The notes: generated by a model from the letters alone, not told the origin. Numbered from the stretch's first letter, positions 51,039 through 59,097 are shown. The stretch is 62,894 nt of DNA from an uncultured Candidatus Saccharibacteria bacterium (GCA_938040655.1 CALHZK010000004.1:1-62894), one strand, 5' to 3'. Numbers and translations are program-made.

Positions 51039-51647
51039 ATGTACTCGTACAATCAGCCACCCGATCAGCCTGTAGGCATCGATTATCTGAATCAAATCGC
51101 TGCACCGCCGCCGCGGCCTGGCTTTGACAGGAAGACGAAAATCATCTTGGCGATCTTTGGCACGATCGGCATACTAAGCCTCATCTTTATTTTTTCTATG
51201 GCCCAGCAGTCACGTGGCCCATCGCCCAGAACGATGATCGCTCGCCTCCAAAAACTCCAAACCGTTTCTGAGACCTATCGCTCAAAGCTCAAATCGACGC
51301 GGCTGCAAGAGGCGAATAGCTCGCTGATCGCTGTCTTGACGACCGCCAACAACAGCAAAAACACTTTGGCGAGCGCTCACAATATCGACCTAAAAAAGGA
51401 AGAAAAGCAGATCAAAACACTGGACTCACCCGATAAGCTACAGCAAAAATTTGATAATGCCTACCTCAATGCCGACCTCGACCGCACCTATGCCTATACC
51501 ATCAGTACCGAGCTAGCCGACACCATCTTTCAGCTAGAGCGCCTCCAAAAATCGGCCACAGGCGGCACAAACCAATTCCTGAAAAAAACTATCAGTGACC
51601 TGGCAAACGTCCGCAGGCAGTTTACTGCAATCACCGAAACATCATAA
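51039..51647 (+). CDS. Single-pass membrane protein of unknown function (202 aa)
   Basis: No family is recognised. A cytoplasmic Pro/Tyr-rich start of 32 residues (SYNQPPDQPVG … PPPRPG) is followed by one membrane helix at about 35-55 and an external, mostly helical domain of about 145 residues rich in Lys, Ser, Thr and Leu, without Cys. The layout parallels the 331-residue protein at 33 kb. It is a single-gene unit convergent with the YjbR-like gene. Confidence 0.6.
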   Translation: MYSYNQPPDQPVGIDYLNQIAAPPPRPGFDRKTKIILAIFGTIGILSLIFIFSMAQQSRGPSPRTMIARLQKLQTVSETYRSKLKSTRLQEANSSLIAVLTTANNSKNTLASAHNIDLKKEEKQIKTLDSPDKLQQKFDNAYLNADLDRTYAYTISTELADTIFQLERLQKSATGGTNQFLKKTISDLANVRRQFTAITETS

Positions 51648-51676
51648 TATCGTACGCAATACTAGGGCTGGTGATG

Positions 51677-52015
51677 TCAATTTGTCACTAACTGATAGCT
51701 GTGGCGCGCCAGGTCATAAATTTGCTGGTCACTCAACTGGCCAGAGCAAATGATAGTATTCCAATGCTTTTTGTTTAAGTGGTAGCCAGGTAGGACCGTC
51801 TCGTATTTTTGGCGCAGAGTTTCCGCCAGCAGCGGATCACACTTCAGGCTGACCCGAAGCGGTGCTGACCCTTCTCTAATCAAGGCAAACATTTTCTCTG
51901 CCTGGCCGCTGTCTTTGTGGCCAACTTTGTATACTGCGACCCCTTCGCCAAATGGATAATCAAGCCAGGCCCCGGGTAGACTCAGCAAAAACTCTTCTAG
52001 TTGCGTATGCGTCAT
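51677..52015 (-). CDS. MmcQ/YjbR-family protein
   Basis: The 112 residues match the YjbR-like DNA-binding fold: FLLSLPGAWLDYPFGEGVAVYKVG at the start, FALIREGSAPLRVSLKCDP in the middle, and HLNKKHWNTIICSGQLSDQ. The CyaY-like fold is common but its role is unknown. It overlaps the orn stop by 4 bp and is translated after it. Confidence 0.82.
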   Translation of the reverse strand: MTHTQLEEFLLSLPGAWLDYPFGEGVAVYKVGHKDSGQAEKMFALIREGSAPLRVSLKCDPLLAETLRQKYETVLPGYHLNKKHWNTIICSGQLSDQQIYDLARHSYQLVTN

Positions 52016-52563
52016 ACCTTTACCCTCTTCAAATAGTATTGCAGCTCCTGAATACTGCCTCGAATATCCTCTAGCGCACGGTGATCTTCTGGCTTGGCAT
52101 ACAGGGAGCGGTATTTGCTCTCAAACACTACTTTCCAGGCACTGACATCTAACATCCGATAATGTAGTCTTTTTGACAACAATTTCCACCACTGATCAAT
52201 AAACCGACGGTCTTGGTGGATCGAATTCCCAGCCAGCAAGATGCGTGGCTCACCAGCACAATGCTCATCGCAAAACGCCAATAGCTGCTGCTCAATCGTC
52301 GCCAGTGGCAACCCCTGCTCGTTCTGAGCCTCCAAACCCTGCCGAGCTGCCGGATGTTGCCGCCAGAAAGCCTGGTTGCGGTCCAGTAGGTGCGCTAGGC
52401 GAGCTGGCTCATGCCGGATAATCCCTTGGTAGGTAGCAATCTCGCGAAAGTCCCAATCAGTCACAATAGCTGCCACCTCCACTATCTGATCCTGCACTGG
52501 GTCCAGACCTGTCATCTCCAAATCAACCCAGAGAATCTTCTTCGGTGTAAAACGCTGCTTCAT
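52012..52563 (-). CDS. orn: Oligoribonuclease
   Basis: Orn degrades short RNA fragments to mononucleotides, completing decay by PNPase and RNase J. The 183 residues of the DEDDh fold show ILWVDLEMTGLDP (first D and E), LLAGNSIHQDRRFIDQWW (second D region) and YAKPEDHRALEDIRGSI with the catalytic His and last Asp. Orn is a proteobacterial-type enzyme, with NrnA more usual in Gram-positives. The ATG lies 6 nt after a TATACT (52570-52575), leaderless. It leads a unit with the YjbR-like gene. Confidence 0.95.
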   Translation of the reverse strand: MKQRFTPKKILWVDLEMTGLDPVQDQIVEVAAIVTDWDFREIATYQGIIRHEPARLAHLLDRNQAFWRQHPAARQGLEAQNEQGLPLATIEQQLLAFCDEHCAGEPRILLAGNSIHQDRRFIDQWWKLLSKRLHYRMLDVSAWKVVFESKYRSLYAKPEDHRALEDIRGSIQELQYYLKRVKV

Positions 52564-52569
52564 ACGTCT

Positions 52570-52575
52570 AGTATA
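52570..52575 (-). promoter_or_regulatory. -10 box of orn (leaderless)
   Basis: Minus-strand TATACT ends 6 nt before the ATG at 52563; it lies just before the end of the upstream nucleotidyltransferase. Confidence 0.6.
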
Positions 52576-53488
52576 CTACGTTTCAGTCGCAGACTCTTGG
52601 TCAGCGATCGTCTGTAGTGCGTCTTCTGATGGGTCAAAGTCGGTCTCCTCCAGCAGCTGCAGAAAAAGCTCAGCTGGATCTGTATAGTGGGCGTAGCCAT
52701 TTGGCAACATAGTGTGCTGACGAAGGTTTTCGAGATAGCGCGTCGCCACGCTATACCCCGATTGAAGTGCTTTATCAAGATTAAGCGTCTGCACGAAATA
52801 CTCATAACCCACCTCACCATATAGGCCACTGGGCAGCCGCACACTGCGAAGGGCGGTTGGCGCTCCTGCATCTTCAAACTCAGCCATCAACCGTAACGCT
52901 TTGAGGCCAAGGTTACCACTAAGACGCCATGCTTGGTCTTTATCGTACTCGGCTATAGTTGGCCGGACAATATTATCCGCGGTGTCGATCACCGCCTGAG
53001 TCGTCGCGTGGAGCTGCCACTGCTTGTGCTGGCGGTCTTTTGTGAGCAGCACCTGGTTCAGGGTAAAATCATGCTCACGCATATAGCTCTCAATATCCCA
53101 CACCTCCTCGCCATAATGCCCATACACGGTGTCCCTTGGAGCATACTTCATCGATAGCTTGTAGACAGTTTCGTCAACTACTTCTTCGTCGTATCCACCC
53201 TCCTCTACTCGCTCTTGCAAGACAACAAAATCAATATCACGCGGGTTCGTCTGGGAACATCAGTGACCGCAGAACTTGCCGAGCCGCTCCACCTTTTATC
53301 CCAATATAATGTGGTAGTGTATAGATCGAAAAACCAAGCTGTGCTCGCTCGATCACCTCTCGCGCCAGTGTAAACGTGTGTATGTCATCTCGCTCGGTGA
53401 TCCGCTCACCCCGAGTAAAGGTTCGTACTGCCAGGGGCTCCTGATGACTTGGCATAGGGTGAGGGTAATTTGCAAGCTGTTCTGTCAT
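52576..53488 (-). pseudogene. Pol-beta-type nucleotidyltransferase interrupted by a +1 frameshift
   Basis: Two reading frames together make one protein of about 300 residues. Frame one (53488-53237) contains YIGIKGGAARQVLRSLMF, like the GG[A/S]xR motif of CCA-adding/poly(A) polymerases. Frame two (to 52576) contains RDIDFVVLQERVEEGG, the DxD motif, and REHDFTLNQVLL, like the family's later DFTxN motif. Frame one ends at TGA 53237-53239, just before the DIDFVV codons. The switch must lie at 53240-53259. Removing one C from the CCC run at 53243-53245 restores a continuous frame through …DEPRDIDFVV. This may be a mutation, a sequencing error or programmed shifting. The two halves match so well that the gene was recently intact or still is. 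Confidence 0.72.
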
Positions 53489-53573
53489 AATGAACTATTT
53501 TGATGGGTTATTTTGAGCGATTCTATCATATTCTTACGTATTCTACCACCTACCGCCTATCCGCCAGGTTTGC

Positions 53574-53579
53574 TACACT
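53574..53579 (+). promoter_or_regulatory. -10 box of pyrH (leaderless)
   Basis: TGCTACACT, an extended -10, ends 6 nt before the ATG at 53586. Confidence 0.6.
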
Positions 53580-53585
53580 AAGAAC

Positions 53586-54290
53586 ATGTATACACGTATT
53601 CTACTCAAACTCTCTGGCGAGCAGCTCCAGGGAGAGCATACAAGCGGTTTCGACACCACACGCGCGACCTGGATCGCCCAGCAGGTGCAGCGTGTCGTCG
53701 AGTCCGGCTCACAAGTTGTCATCATGGTTGGTGGCGGTAATTATGCCCGCGGCGCCCAGCTAGCTGACGACAAAATTCAGCGAATCACCGGCGACTATGT
53801 CGGTATGCTAGCAACTATGATGAATGCACTGACCCTGGCGGATGTATTTAACGCCAGTGGTGTAGCGACGCGAGCACTCAGTAACGTCAAGGCCGACCAA
53901 GTGATCGACCAGTTCACTCACCGGCGGGCGATGAGCCACCTCGGCAAAGGCCGTGTGGTTATCGTGGCTGGTGGGACCGGCCGGCCCTTTCTGACCACCG
54001 ATACAGCGGCTGTCAATTTGGCACTTGAGCTTGACTGCGACGTCGTCATCAAAGCGACCAAGGTCGATGGTGTATACAATCGTGACCCAGCGCGCTACCC
54101 TGACGCCATCAAACTAGACCAATTGACTCACGATGAGTCGGTCGCACGACCGGATATTAAAGTGATGGATAAAGCAGCGCTTGGCCTCGCCTCCGAGCAA
54201 CAAATCGCCATCATCGTCTGCGCCCTGCTCAAGGACGGCAACATCAGCCGAGCCGCCCGTGGTGAAGCAGTAGGCACTATCATCCGCTGA
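53586..54290 (+). CDS. pyrH: UMP kinase
   Basis: PyrH phosphorylates UMP to UDP, feeding CTP synthase in this window. The 234 residues start MYTRILLKLSGEQLQGE, include VVIMVGGGNYARGAQLAD, GDYVGMLATMMNALTLAD and IVAGGTGRPFLTTDTAAV, and end GTIIR. This is the amino-acid-kinase fold bacterial UMP kinase. It is a single-gene unit with its own terminator and leaderless start. Confidence 0.96.
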   Translation: MYTRILLKLSGEQLQGEHTSGFDTTRATWIAQQVQRVVESGSQVVIMVGGGNYARGAQLADDKIQRITGDYVGMLATMMNALTLADVFNASGVATRALSNVKADQVIDQFTHRRAMSHLGKGRVVIVAGGTGRPFLTTDTAAVNLALELDCDVVIKATKVDGVYNRDPARYPDAIKLDQLTHDESVARPDIKVMDKAALGLASEQQIAIIVCALLKDGNISRAARGEAVGTIIR

Positions 54291-54319
54291 TCGCTAACCC
54301 CTGGCCTCTCAGCACGTCA

Positions 54320-54345
54320 AAAACCCCTCACGCATGAGGGGTTTT
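54320..54345. terminator. Bidirectional terminator between pyrH and mscL
   Basis: A perfect 11-bp stem, AAAACCCCTCA (54320-54330) and TGAGGGGTTTT (54335-54345), with a 4-nt loop; A-rich and T-rich sides serve both convergent genes. Confidence 0.9.
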
Positions 54346-54369
54346 CCACTAACGCACCAAGAAAAACGA

Positions 54370-54840
54370 CTAGTCCTTTTTCTTATCGAGTTTATCGAGC
54401 TTTGCCAAATGGACAATCAGATAAATGACAAAGGAGGTCGCAAGCAGGGTGATGAGCGAGCTAATAAAGGCACCGTACAAAAACTCACCATGCCGATCCG
54501 CCACATTGACAGTAAACGACGCTGACTGTAGCCCCTGCTGCGAACCAACCAGCAGCTGCACTAATGGATCAATAAACGCAGTGACTAATTTTTTGACTGT
54601 ATCGCCGGCAGCAGTACCGATCGCCAGACCGACAGCCAGGCCGACAACACCTTGCTCACGAATAAAATTGACAAAACCGCCCATGTGAGTGTCTTTGACA
54701 ATCTCTTTGACAGCTTTCTTTTCGACTTTTTTGGCGACTGACTTCTTGGTCGCTGCTGCTTTAGTAGTTGCTGACTTTTTGGCGGCCGGTTTCTTGGTTG
54801 CTGGCTTTTTGGCCGTCTTGGCTGCTGTTCTTGTCGCCAT
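54370..54840 (-). CDS. mscL: Large-conductance mechanosensitive channel with histone-like N-terminus
   Basis: MscL releases solutes on hypo-osmotic shock. Residues 53-156 are a standard MscL: GGFVNFIREQGVVGLAVGLA with the pore-lining helix, then DPLVQLLVG, a loop, GAFISSLITLLATSFVIYLI as second helix and a charged KLDKLDKKKD tail. In front are about 50 residues composed almost only of Lys, Ala, Thr and Pro (KKPATKKPAAKKSATTK), like histone H1 tails. A start at M53 would give a normal channel, but GGAG precedes the long start at 54840 with an upstream TATAAT, so the extension is probably made. Confidence 0.88.
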   Translation of the reverse strand: MATRTAAKTAKKPATKKPAAKKSATTKAAATKKSVAKKVEKKAVKEIVKDTHMGGFVNFIREQGVVGLAVGLAIGTAAGDTVKKLVTAFIDPLVQLLVGSQQGLQSASFTVNVADRHGEFLYGAFISSLITLLATSFVIYLIVHLAKLDKLDKKKD

Positions 54841-54918
54841 GATAACTCCTTTATTTAAACTTTACGACCGGATTATACCATATTTTGCAAGTCCTTCAAA
54901 CATACCTGCCTTAAGGCC

Positions 54919-56547
54919 CTACAAACTATGTGGCGCAGTGATACCCAAAATAGTCAGCCCAGCTTTCAGGATATCTGCGTAGCTCGCCACCACTGCCACT
55001 CGGTGCGCCTCATGGTCACTCCCGATCACCTGATTCGACTCATAGTAGCGATTAAAGACTTGTGCCAACTCAAACAGATAATGACAAATATGATGCGGCT
55101 CCCCCGTCTGGGTTGCGGCGTCTACCGCCTCATGATATTCGCCAAGTTTACTGATAAGCGGTCGATCCTCTGGCAGAATTTGGCTGAGCGGCCCACTCTC
55201 TTGTGATGATTTCTCAATAATTCGGCGAGCTCGAGCGTGCGCATACTGCAGATAGCAGCCGGTGTTGCCAGTCAGGCTCACTGCTTCGTTTATATCAAAT
55301 ATGACGTCGCTACCAATCTTCACCTTCAAGAACTGATAGCGTAGTGCGCCGGCCACTATCGCCGGTGTCGCCTGGCCACCACGCGCCGTGATAGCACGGC
55401 TAAATTCATCAAACAGCCAGTCGATTGTCACTACCTCGCCGGTTCGTGAGCTCATTTTGCCCGTCGATAGCTTGACTGTACCAGTCGAGATATTGACCGT
55501 CACACCAGTCAGCTCCGGCAAGCATAGCTCAGCCGCTTTGATAACACCTTTGAAGTAGTCTTTCTGCTCTTCGGCGGTAACGATGTAGCTTTTTTCAGCA
55601 TGAAAATCATTATTTTTCAGCACCATTAGCCCTAAGTCGCGTGCGCCATACAGCCCCTGCCCACGCGAGGTCACAAACACATTATCAAAGCTGCCGTACC
55701 GGCTCCCCGGAAACAGCAGCGCTCCGTCGCTCTCGGTAAACACCTCAGGAACATGAGCCTTGACGATTGGTACACCCTCGGCATCAGCCTGGCTTTCGAG
55801 GTAACGCCGCTCGATCGGTACATTGCCGATCCGCTGCATCGTCGCATCAATTTCCGCAAAGCTCCAGCGCCGACACTCCTCGTACACCCGCCGAAACAAC
55901 GGGTCATCTTGGGTAAATGACTGAGCCGCCAGTGCGGTAATTGCTGCCTTGGCCGCCTCATCTTCTTGGTAGGCTTTGGCGCCTGCGGCATACATTTTGC
56001 TCATGAACGTGTTGCGCTCGGCCACCGGGATATCATCAAGCTTCGCCGCGTCACCATCAAGATAGCGCAAAATCGCCCACATGCTCTTCCCCACGTGCGC
56101 ACCGACATCACCGTGATAACTCACCCTATGTACGACTGCACCATCAGTCGTCAATAAGTTCGCTATTGTATCAGCTACGATTGCATTAAAGGCGTGGCCG
56201 ATGTGCATCGCCTTGAATGGGTTGGGGTTATTAGTCTCGATCACGACCTGCTGGCCAGCCCGCCGGGTAGTTGGCGTGCGCTGCGTCAGCTGCAGCAATG
56301 CCTGGTCACTCAGCCGCAGATTAATAAACCCTGGCCCGGCGACACTGACCTCAGAAAAATCAGCTTCAGTAGCCAATGACTGAGCAATTTCTTCGGCAAT
56401 ATGCCGCGGCTGACGCCCAAGCGGCTTGGCGAGCTGCAGCGCTACATTGGTGGCAAAGTCACCAAATTTTGGGTCCGGTCGCGTCAGCTGGACAGCCACC
56501 GAGTGGTTATATTTTTTTGCAATAATAGCAGCGATTTTCTGTTCCAT
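54919..56547 (-). CDS. argS: Arginyl-tRNA synthetase
   Basis: ArgRS charges tRNA-Arg, including the tRNA-Arg(CCT) in this window. The 542 residues have an N-terminal Add-1-like domain (MEQKIAAIIAKKYNH), the HIGH motif in MHIGHAFNAI, the region TVKLSTGKMSSRTGEVVTID replacing the KMSK loop (KMSSR), and the alpha-helical anticodon-binding domain (QYAHARARRIIEKSS; HHICHYLFELAQVFNRYYES). The start at 56547 lies 6 nt after a TATACT and is leaderless. It is preceded by a small ORF with its own strong promoter. Confidence 0.95.
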   Translation of the reverse strand: MEQKIAAIIAKKYNHSVAVQLTRPDPKFGDFATNVALQLAKPLGRQPRHIAEEIAQSLATEADFSEVSVAGPGFINLRLSDQALLQLTQRTPTTRRAGQQVVIETNNPNPFKAMHIGHAFNAIVADTIANLLTTDGAVVHRVSYHGDVGAHVGKSMWAILRYLDGDAAKLDDIPVAERNTFMSKMYAAGAKAYQEDEAAKAAITALAAQSFTQDDPLFRRVYEECRRWSFAEIDATMQRIGNVPIERRYLESQADAEGVPIVKAHVPEVFTESDGALLFPGSRYGSFDNVFVTSRGQGLYGARDLGLMVLKNNDFHAEKSYIVTAEEQKDYFKGVIKAAELCLPELTGVTVNISTGTVKLSTGKMSSRTGEVVTIDWLFDEFSRAITARGGQATPAIVAGALRYQFLKVKIGSDVIFDINEAVSLTGNTGCYLQYAHARARRIIEKSSQESGPLSQILPEDRPLISKLGEYHEAVDAATQTGEPHHICHYLFELAQVFNRYYESNQVIGSDHEAHRVAVVASYADILKAGLTILGITAPHSL

Positions 56548-56553
56548 GCCCCC

Positions 56554-56559
56554 AGTATA
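56554..56559 (-). promoter_or_regulatory. -10 box of argS (leaderless)
   Basis: Minus-strand TATACT ends 6 nt before the ATG at 56547. Confidence 0.6.
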
Positions 56560-56568
56560 CCAGAGAAA

Positions 56569-56712
56569 CTACTGCTCTTCTGTCAGCTCATCCAGCTGCA
56601 GTGGTGTCACCGAGCTCGGGCTCGCTCCTTTGACATGATGCAGCACATATTCGAGGGCTGTCGCATCATCATGAATAGTAGTAGTCGATTCAGTGTGTGG
56701 TGTGGTGTCCAT
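56569..56712 (-). CDS. Small peptide of 47 residues
   Basis: A short frame begins at the ATG at 56712 and ends at TAG 56569-56571. The peptide starts with many Thr and His (MDTTPHTESTTTIHDDA), has a middle helix (TALEYVLHHVKG) and ends SVTPLQLDELTEEQ. AAAGGAT precedes the ATG at usual distance, and a near-consensus promoter lies upstream, which supports real expression. There is no Arg run, so it is not an argS attenuator peptide of the usual kind. Function unknown. Confidence 0.6.
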   Translation of the reverse strand: MDTTPHTESTTTIHDDATALEYVLHHVKGASPSSVTPLQLDELTEEQ

Positions 56713-56766
56713 TTGATAAAATCCTTTTATTGAAAATGATTTTTGTGTGATATAGGTGTGGCTTTA

Positions 56767-56795
56767 AATTTAGCACAAAATATTTATTTTGTCAA
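56767..56795 (-). promoter_or_regulatory. Strong promoter upstream of the 47-residue peptide
   Basis: Minus-strand TTGACA (56790-56795) and TAAATT (56767-56772) with a 17-nt spacer and TGC before the -10. It starts inside the end of pyrG. Confidence 0.75.
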
Positions 56796-58361
56796 GCATG
56801 TCCGTAATAGGCCGGTAAATAGTGGGTGCGGCCGATATGGCCGTGAGCGGAACTCTGGGTGCGCCTGAGTCGCCACAAAGAAGTCATATTCCGGCGCTTC
56901 CACGAACTCCACCAGCTGCCCATCTGGTGAAGTACCAGACACCCGTACACCACCCCGCTGTATCGCCTGAACAAAAGATTGATTCACTTCGTAGCGGTGT
57001 CTATGCCTCTCAATAACTTCGGTCAAACCGTATATGCTTTTGACAAGTGAACTATTTTGTAGTACAGCTGGGTAGTTGCCAAGGCGCATAGTACCGCCAG
57101 TCGACTGCTGACCTTCTTGGCCCGGCATAAGGTAGACTACTTGCTGATCCGGCGCTGCGCCAAACTCTTGGCTCCCCGCCTGCGGCATACCCCCACGGCG
57201 AGCTGCCGCAATCACCGCAACTTGCAGCCCCAAACAAATACCCAAATACGGCAGATTGTGCCGGAGGCAGTAGTCGGCCGCCATGATCTTTCCTTCCACC
57301 CCACGTTCACCAAAACCACCGGGGACGACCACACCATCAAGTTGCTGCAGGTCAGCGCTTGTCAGCGATTCGGCCGCGAGCCACCGGATAGCAACTCGAC
57401 ACCCCTCGGCCCACGCAGCCGCCTTCAGTGCCTCGGTGATTGATAAATATGTGTCAGAATTATCAACATACTTGGCGATCAAGCCAATCGTCAGCTGACG
57501 CGAAAAGGGTGCGGTGTCTCTATGTGCGAGTTTTTGCCAGCGAGATAAATCCGGCGCGACCGTCGACCCGGTAAATCGAGCGAGTATTTCGCCAAGGTCA
57601 CGCGCTACCGTCAGCGGCACTTCATAGACACTAGAAACATTCGGCATCATCACAATGCCTTCTGGCCGGATACCTGAAGAAGTGGCAATTTTTTGGCCAA
57701 CACTGCGAGGTGGTGTTTCCTGCCCTTCTGTCCGAACCGCCACCACATCCGGCATGATACCAAAGCCGCGCAAATCAGCCAGTGCATTCTGCGCCGGCTT
57801 CGTTTTGTATTCGTGGCTTGTCTGCAAGAATGGCACATACACCACATGAACGAACAAGCAATTATCGCGCCCTACTTCCAACGAAAATTCTCGGATCGCC
57901 TCGACAAACGCCAACCCTTCATAATCGCCAACTGTACCGCCAATTTCGACAATATGGACATCACCCTCAGCCGCCGCATGAATCGACCGCCGAATCGCCT
58001 GCGTCAAATGAGGAACTAGCTGCACGGTCTGGCCACCGAACTTACCAGCTCGCTCATCCTGGATAAGGTCGCGGAGTAAGCGACCCGCCAAGGTAGCGTT
58101 TTTTTGAGTAAGCTCGATATCAAGAAAACGCTCGTAATGCCCAAGGTCTAAATCAGTCTCGGCACCGTCTTTCGTCACAAAACATTCACCGTGTTCTTTT
58201 GGGTTCAGTAGACCAGCATCAACATTAAGATACGGGTCACATTTTTGTACCGAAACCGTCACGCCTTTTGCCTGCAGCACCGCCCCGATACTCGCCGCCG
58301 TAATTCCTTTACCAACACCAGACAGCACACCGCCAGTCACAAAAATATACTTCGTCTGCAT
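56784..58361 (-). CDS. pyrG: CTP synthase
   Basis: PyrG aminates UTP to CTP. The 525 residues comprise a synthetase domain (YIFVTGGVLSGVGKGITAAS with the P-loop; DPYLNVDAGLLNPKEHGE, IEIGGTVGDYE) and a glutaminase domain with PGGFGERG, YLGICLGLQ (nucleophile Cys) and ATQAHPEF (His, Glu). The start is M4 of the long frame, at 58361, since AGGAG is 10 nt upstream; the first ATG at 58370 would be only 1 nt from it. It follows the nrd operon and terminator. With ndk, pyrH and the RNR, most of the pyrimidine and dNTP route is encoded here. Confidence 0.95.
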   Translation of the reverse strand: MQTKYIFVTGGVLSGVGKGITAASIGAVLQAKGVTVSVQKCDPYLNVDAGLLNPKEHGECFVTKDGAETDLDLGHYERFLDIELTQKNATLAGRLLRDLIQDERAGKFGGQTVQLVPHLTQAIRRSIHAAAEGDVHIVEIGGTVGDYEGLAFVEAIREFSLEVGRDNCLFVHVVYVPFLQTSHEYKTKPAQNALADLRGFGIMPDVVAVRTEGQETPPRSVGQKIATSSGIRPEGIVMMPNVSSVYEVPLTVARDLGEILARFTGSTVAPDLSRWQKLAHRDTAPFSRQLTIGLIAKYVDNSDTYLSITEALKAAAWAEGCRVAIRWLAAESLTSADLQQLDGVVVPGGFGERGVEGKIMAADYCLRHNLPYLGICLGLQVAVIAAARRGGMPQAGSQEFGAAPDQQVVYLMPGQEGQQSTGGTMRLGNYPAVLQNSSLVKSIYGLTEVIERHRHRYEVNQSFVQAIQRGGVRVSGTSPDGQLVEFVEAPEYDFFVATQAHPEFRSRPYRPHPLFTGLLRTCLTK

Positions 58362-58411
58362 ATACTTCATGCTCCTCTTCTTATCATTATTTCTTCAAAC
58401 TGCCCTCCAAG

Positions 58412-58433
58412 AAAAAGACTCCTAAACGGAGCC
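58412..58433 (-). terminator. Intrinsic terminator of the nrd operon
   Basis: Minus-strand GGCTCC (58428-58433) and GGAGTC (58417-58422) pair around GTTTA, followed by five T. It lies 42 nt after the stop of the last nrd gene. Confidence 0.7.
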
Positions 58434-58474
58434 TCCTCTGTGTCAGACACGACTACGTACGGCACCAAGATGCA

Positions 58475-58648
58475 TTACTCACAGCCATCACAAATCGTTA
58501 AGCTCGCTGGGTCGAGCGGCGCAGTGACCGTGCCGTCTTGAGCTGCTTGCGTGTCAGCCTGCTGTTGAGCTGCTGCCATCGCCGCATCAATGGCGCTAAG
58601 TTTTTCTTCGAGTGTCATGTCGTCGGTAATGATATTGTGTGCGTTCAT
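58475..58648 (-). CDS. Putative detached C-terminal redox tail of NrdA (57 aa)
   Basis: The peptide has a polar start, a probable amphipathic helix (TLEEKLSAIDAAMAAAQQQA), a flexible Ala/Gln/Thr linker and the end APLDPASLTICDGCE. NrdA subunits normally end with an Ala/Pro-rich flexible tail and a cysteine pair that reduces the active-site disulfide after each turnover; NrdA in this operon has none. The CxxC pair two residues from the C-terminus plus the linker fit such a tail on a separate chain. AAAAAGGAG lies 6 nt before the ATG. It is the fourth gene of the operon, 26 nt after the PNPOx-like gene. A longer upstream reading to 58720 lacks a ribosome site. Alternative: an unrelated Cys peptide. 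Confidence 0.6.
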   Translation of the reverse strand: MNAHNIITDDMTLEEKLSAIDAAMAAAQQQADTQAAQDGTVTAPLDPASLTICDGCE

Positions 58649-58674
58649 TGCATTCTCCTTTTTGTGGTAGTTCA

Positions 58675-59097
58675 TTATTGTTGCGTGGTCGCGATATTTG
58701 CGGTGGTGTAATGCAGCCAATTATTTGTTGTGGCATTTTCATCATACTGGCCAATCGGTGCCTTATACAACTGTGGCGTCTGGCAAACTGGGCGAAATTG
58801 ACCGAGCTTAGCCTGGTAGGCTTTCATGCATGTTGTGGCTTCATCATCGTCTGTCACCTCTTGAACATTTGTTGTTATAAAAACAGCATTTTTCTGCTCA
58901 TCCCAGACGACAAATTCTGCCCGACCAATCCGAAAAACGTTGTGAGAATGACGCGATTCTCGATCAGAAATCCATATAATGTATTCTCCACAACGAGCGA
59001 AATGTAGCGGCGTCACCAGAGGTGTCCGGTCGCGGTTCACGGTGGCTAGCGCGCCAATTGGTACTGTGTCAAGAATCGTGTGTGCACGTGTTGTCAT
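58675..59097 (-). CDS. PNPOx-like flavin split-barrel protein in the nrd operon
   Basis: The 140-residue protein has the pyridoxamine 5'-phosphate oxidase-like split barrel: VPIGALATVNRDRTPLVTPLHFARCGEYI as the first strands, IIWISDRESRHSHNVFRIGRAEFVVWDE as the cofactor-binding middle. Such proteins bind FMN, F420 or haem; I see no motif to tell which. The start could be 59106 or 59097; the latter is used because of better spacing to an AGGATGG. It starts directly after the nrdB stop and before the putative NrdA tail. A role in RNR cofactor assembly or reduction is conceivable from context but unproven. Confidence 0.75.
   Translation of the reverse strand: MTTRAHTILDTVPIGALATVNRDRTPLVTPLHFARCGEYIIWISDRESRHSHNVFRIGRAEFVVWDEQKNAVFITTNVQEVTDDDEATTCMKAYQAKLGQFRPVCQTPQLYKAPIGQYDENATTNNWLHYTTANIATTQQ

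Noticed and set aside
52576..53220. 214-residue frame as an independent gene
   Set aside because: It begins in the middle of the DIDFVV motif from a TTG with no ribosome site; it is the second half of the frameshifted nucleotidyltransferase.
58475..58648. Reading the 57-residue gene as a bacteriocin or modified-peptide precursor
   Set aside because: A short leader-like helix and C-terminal Cys could suggest this, but no maturation enzyme or transporter is adjacent, and the operon position and tail-like end fit RNR better.
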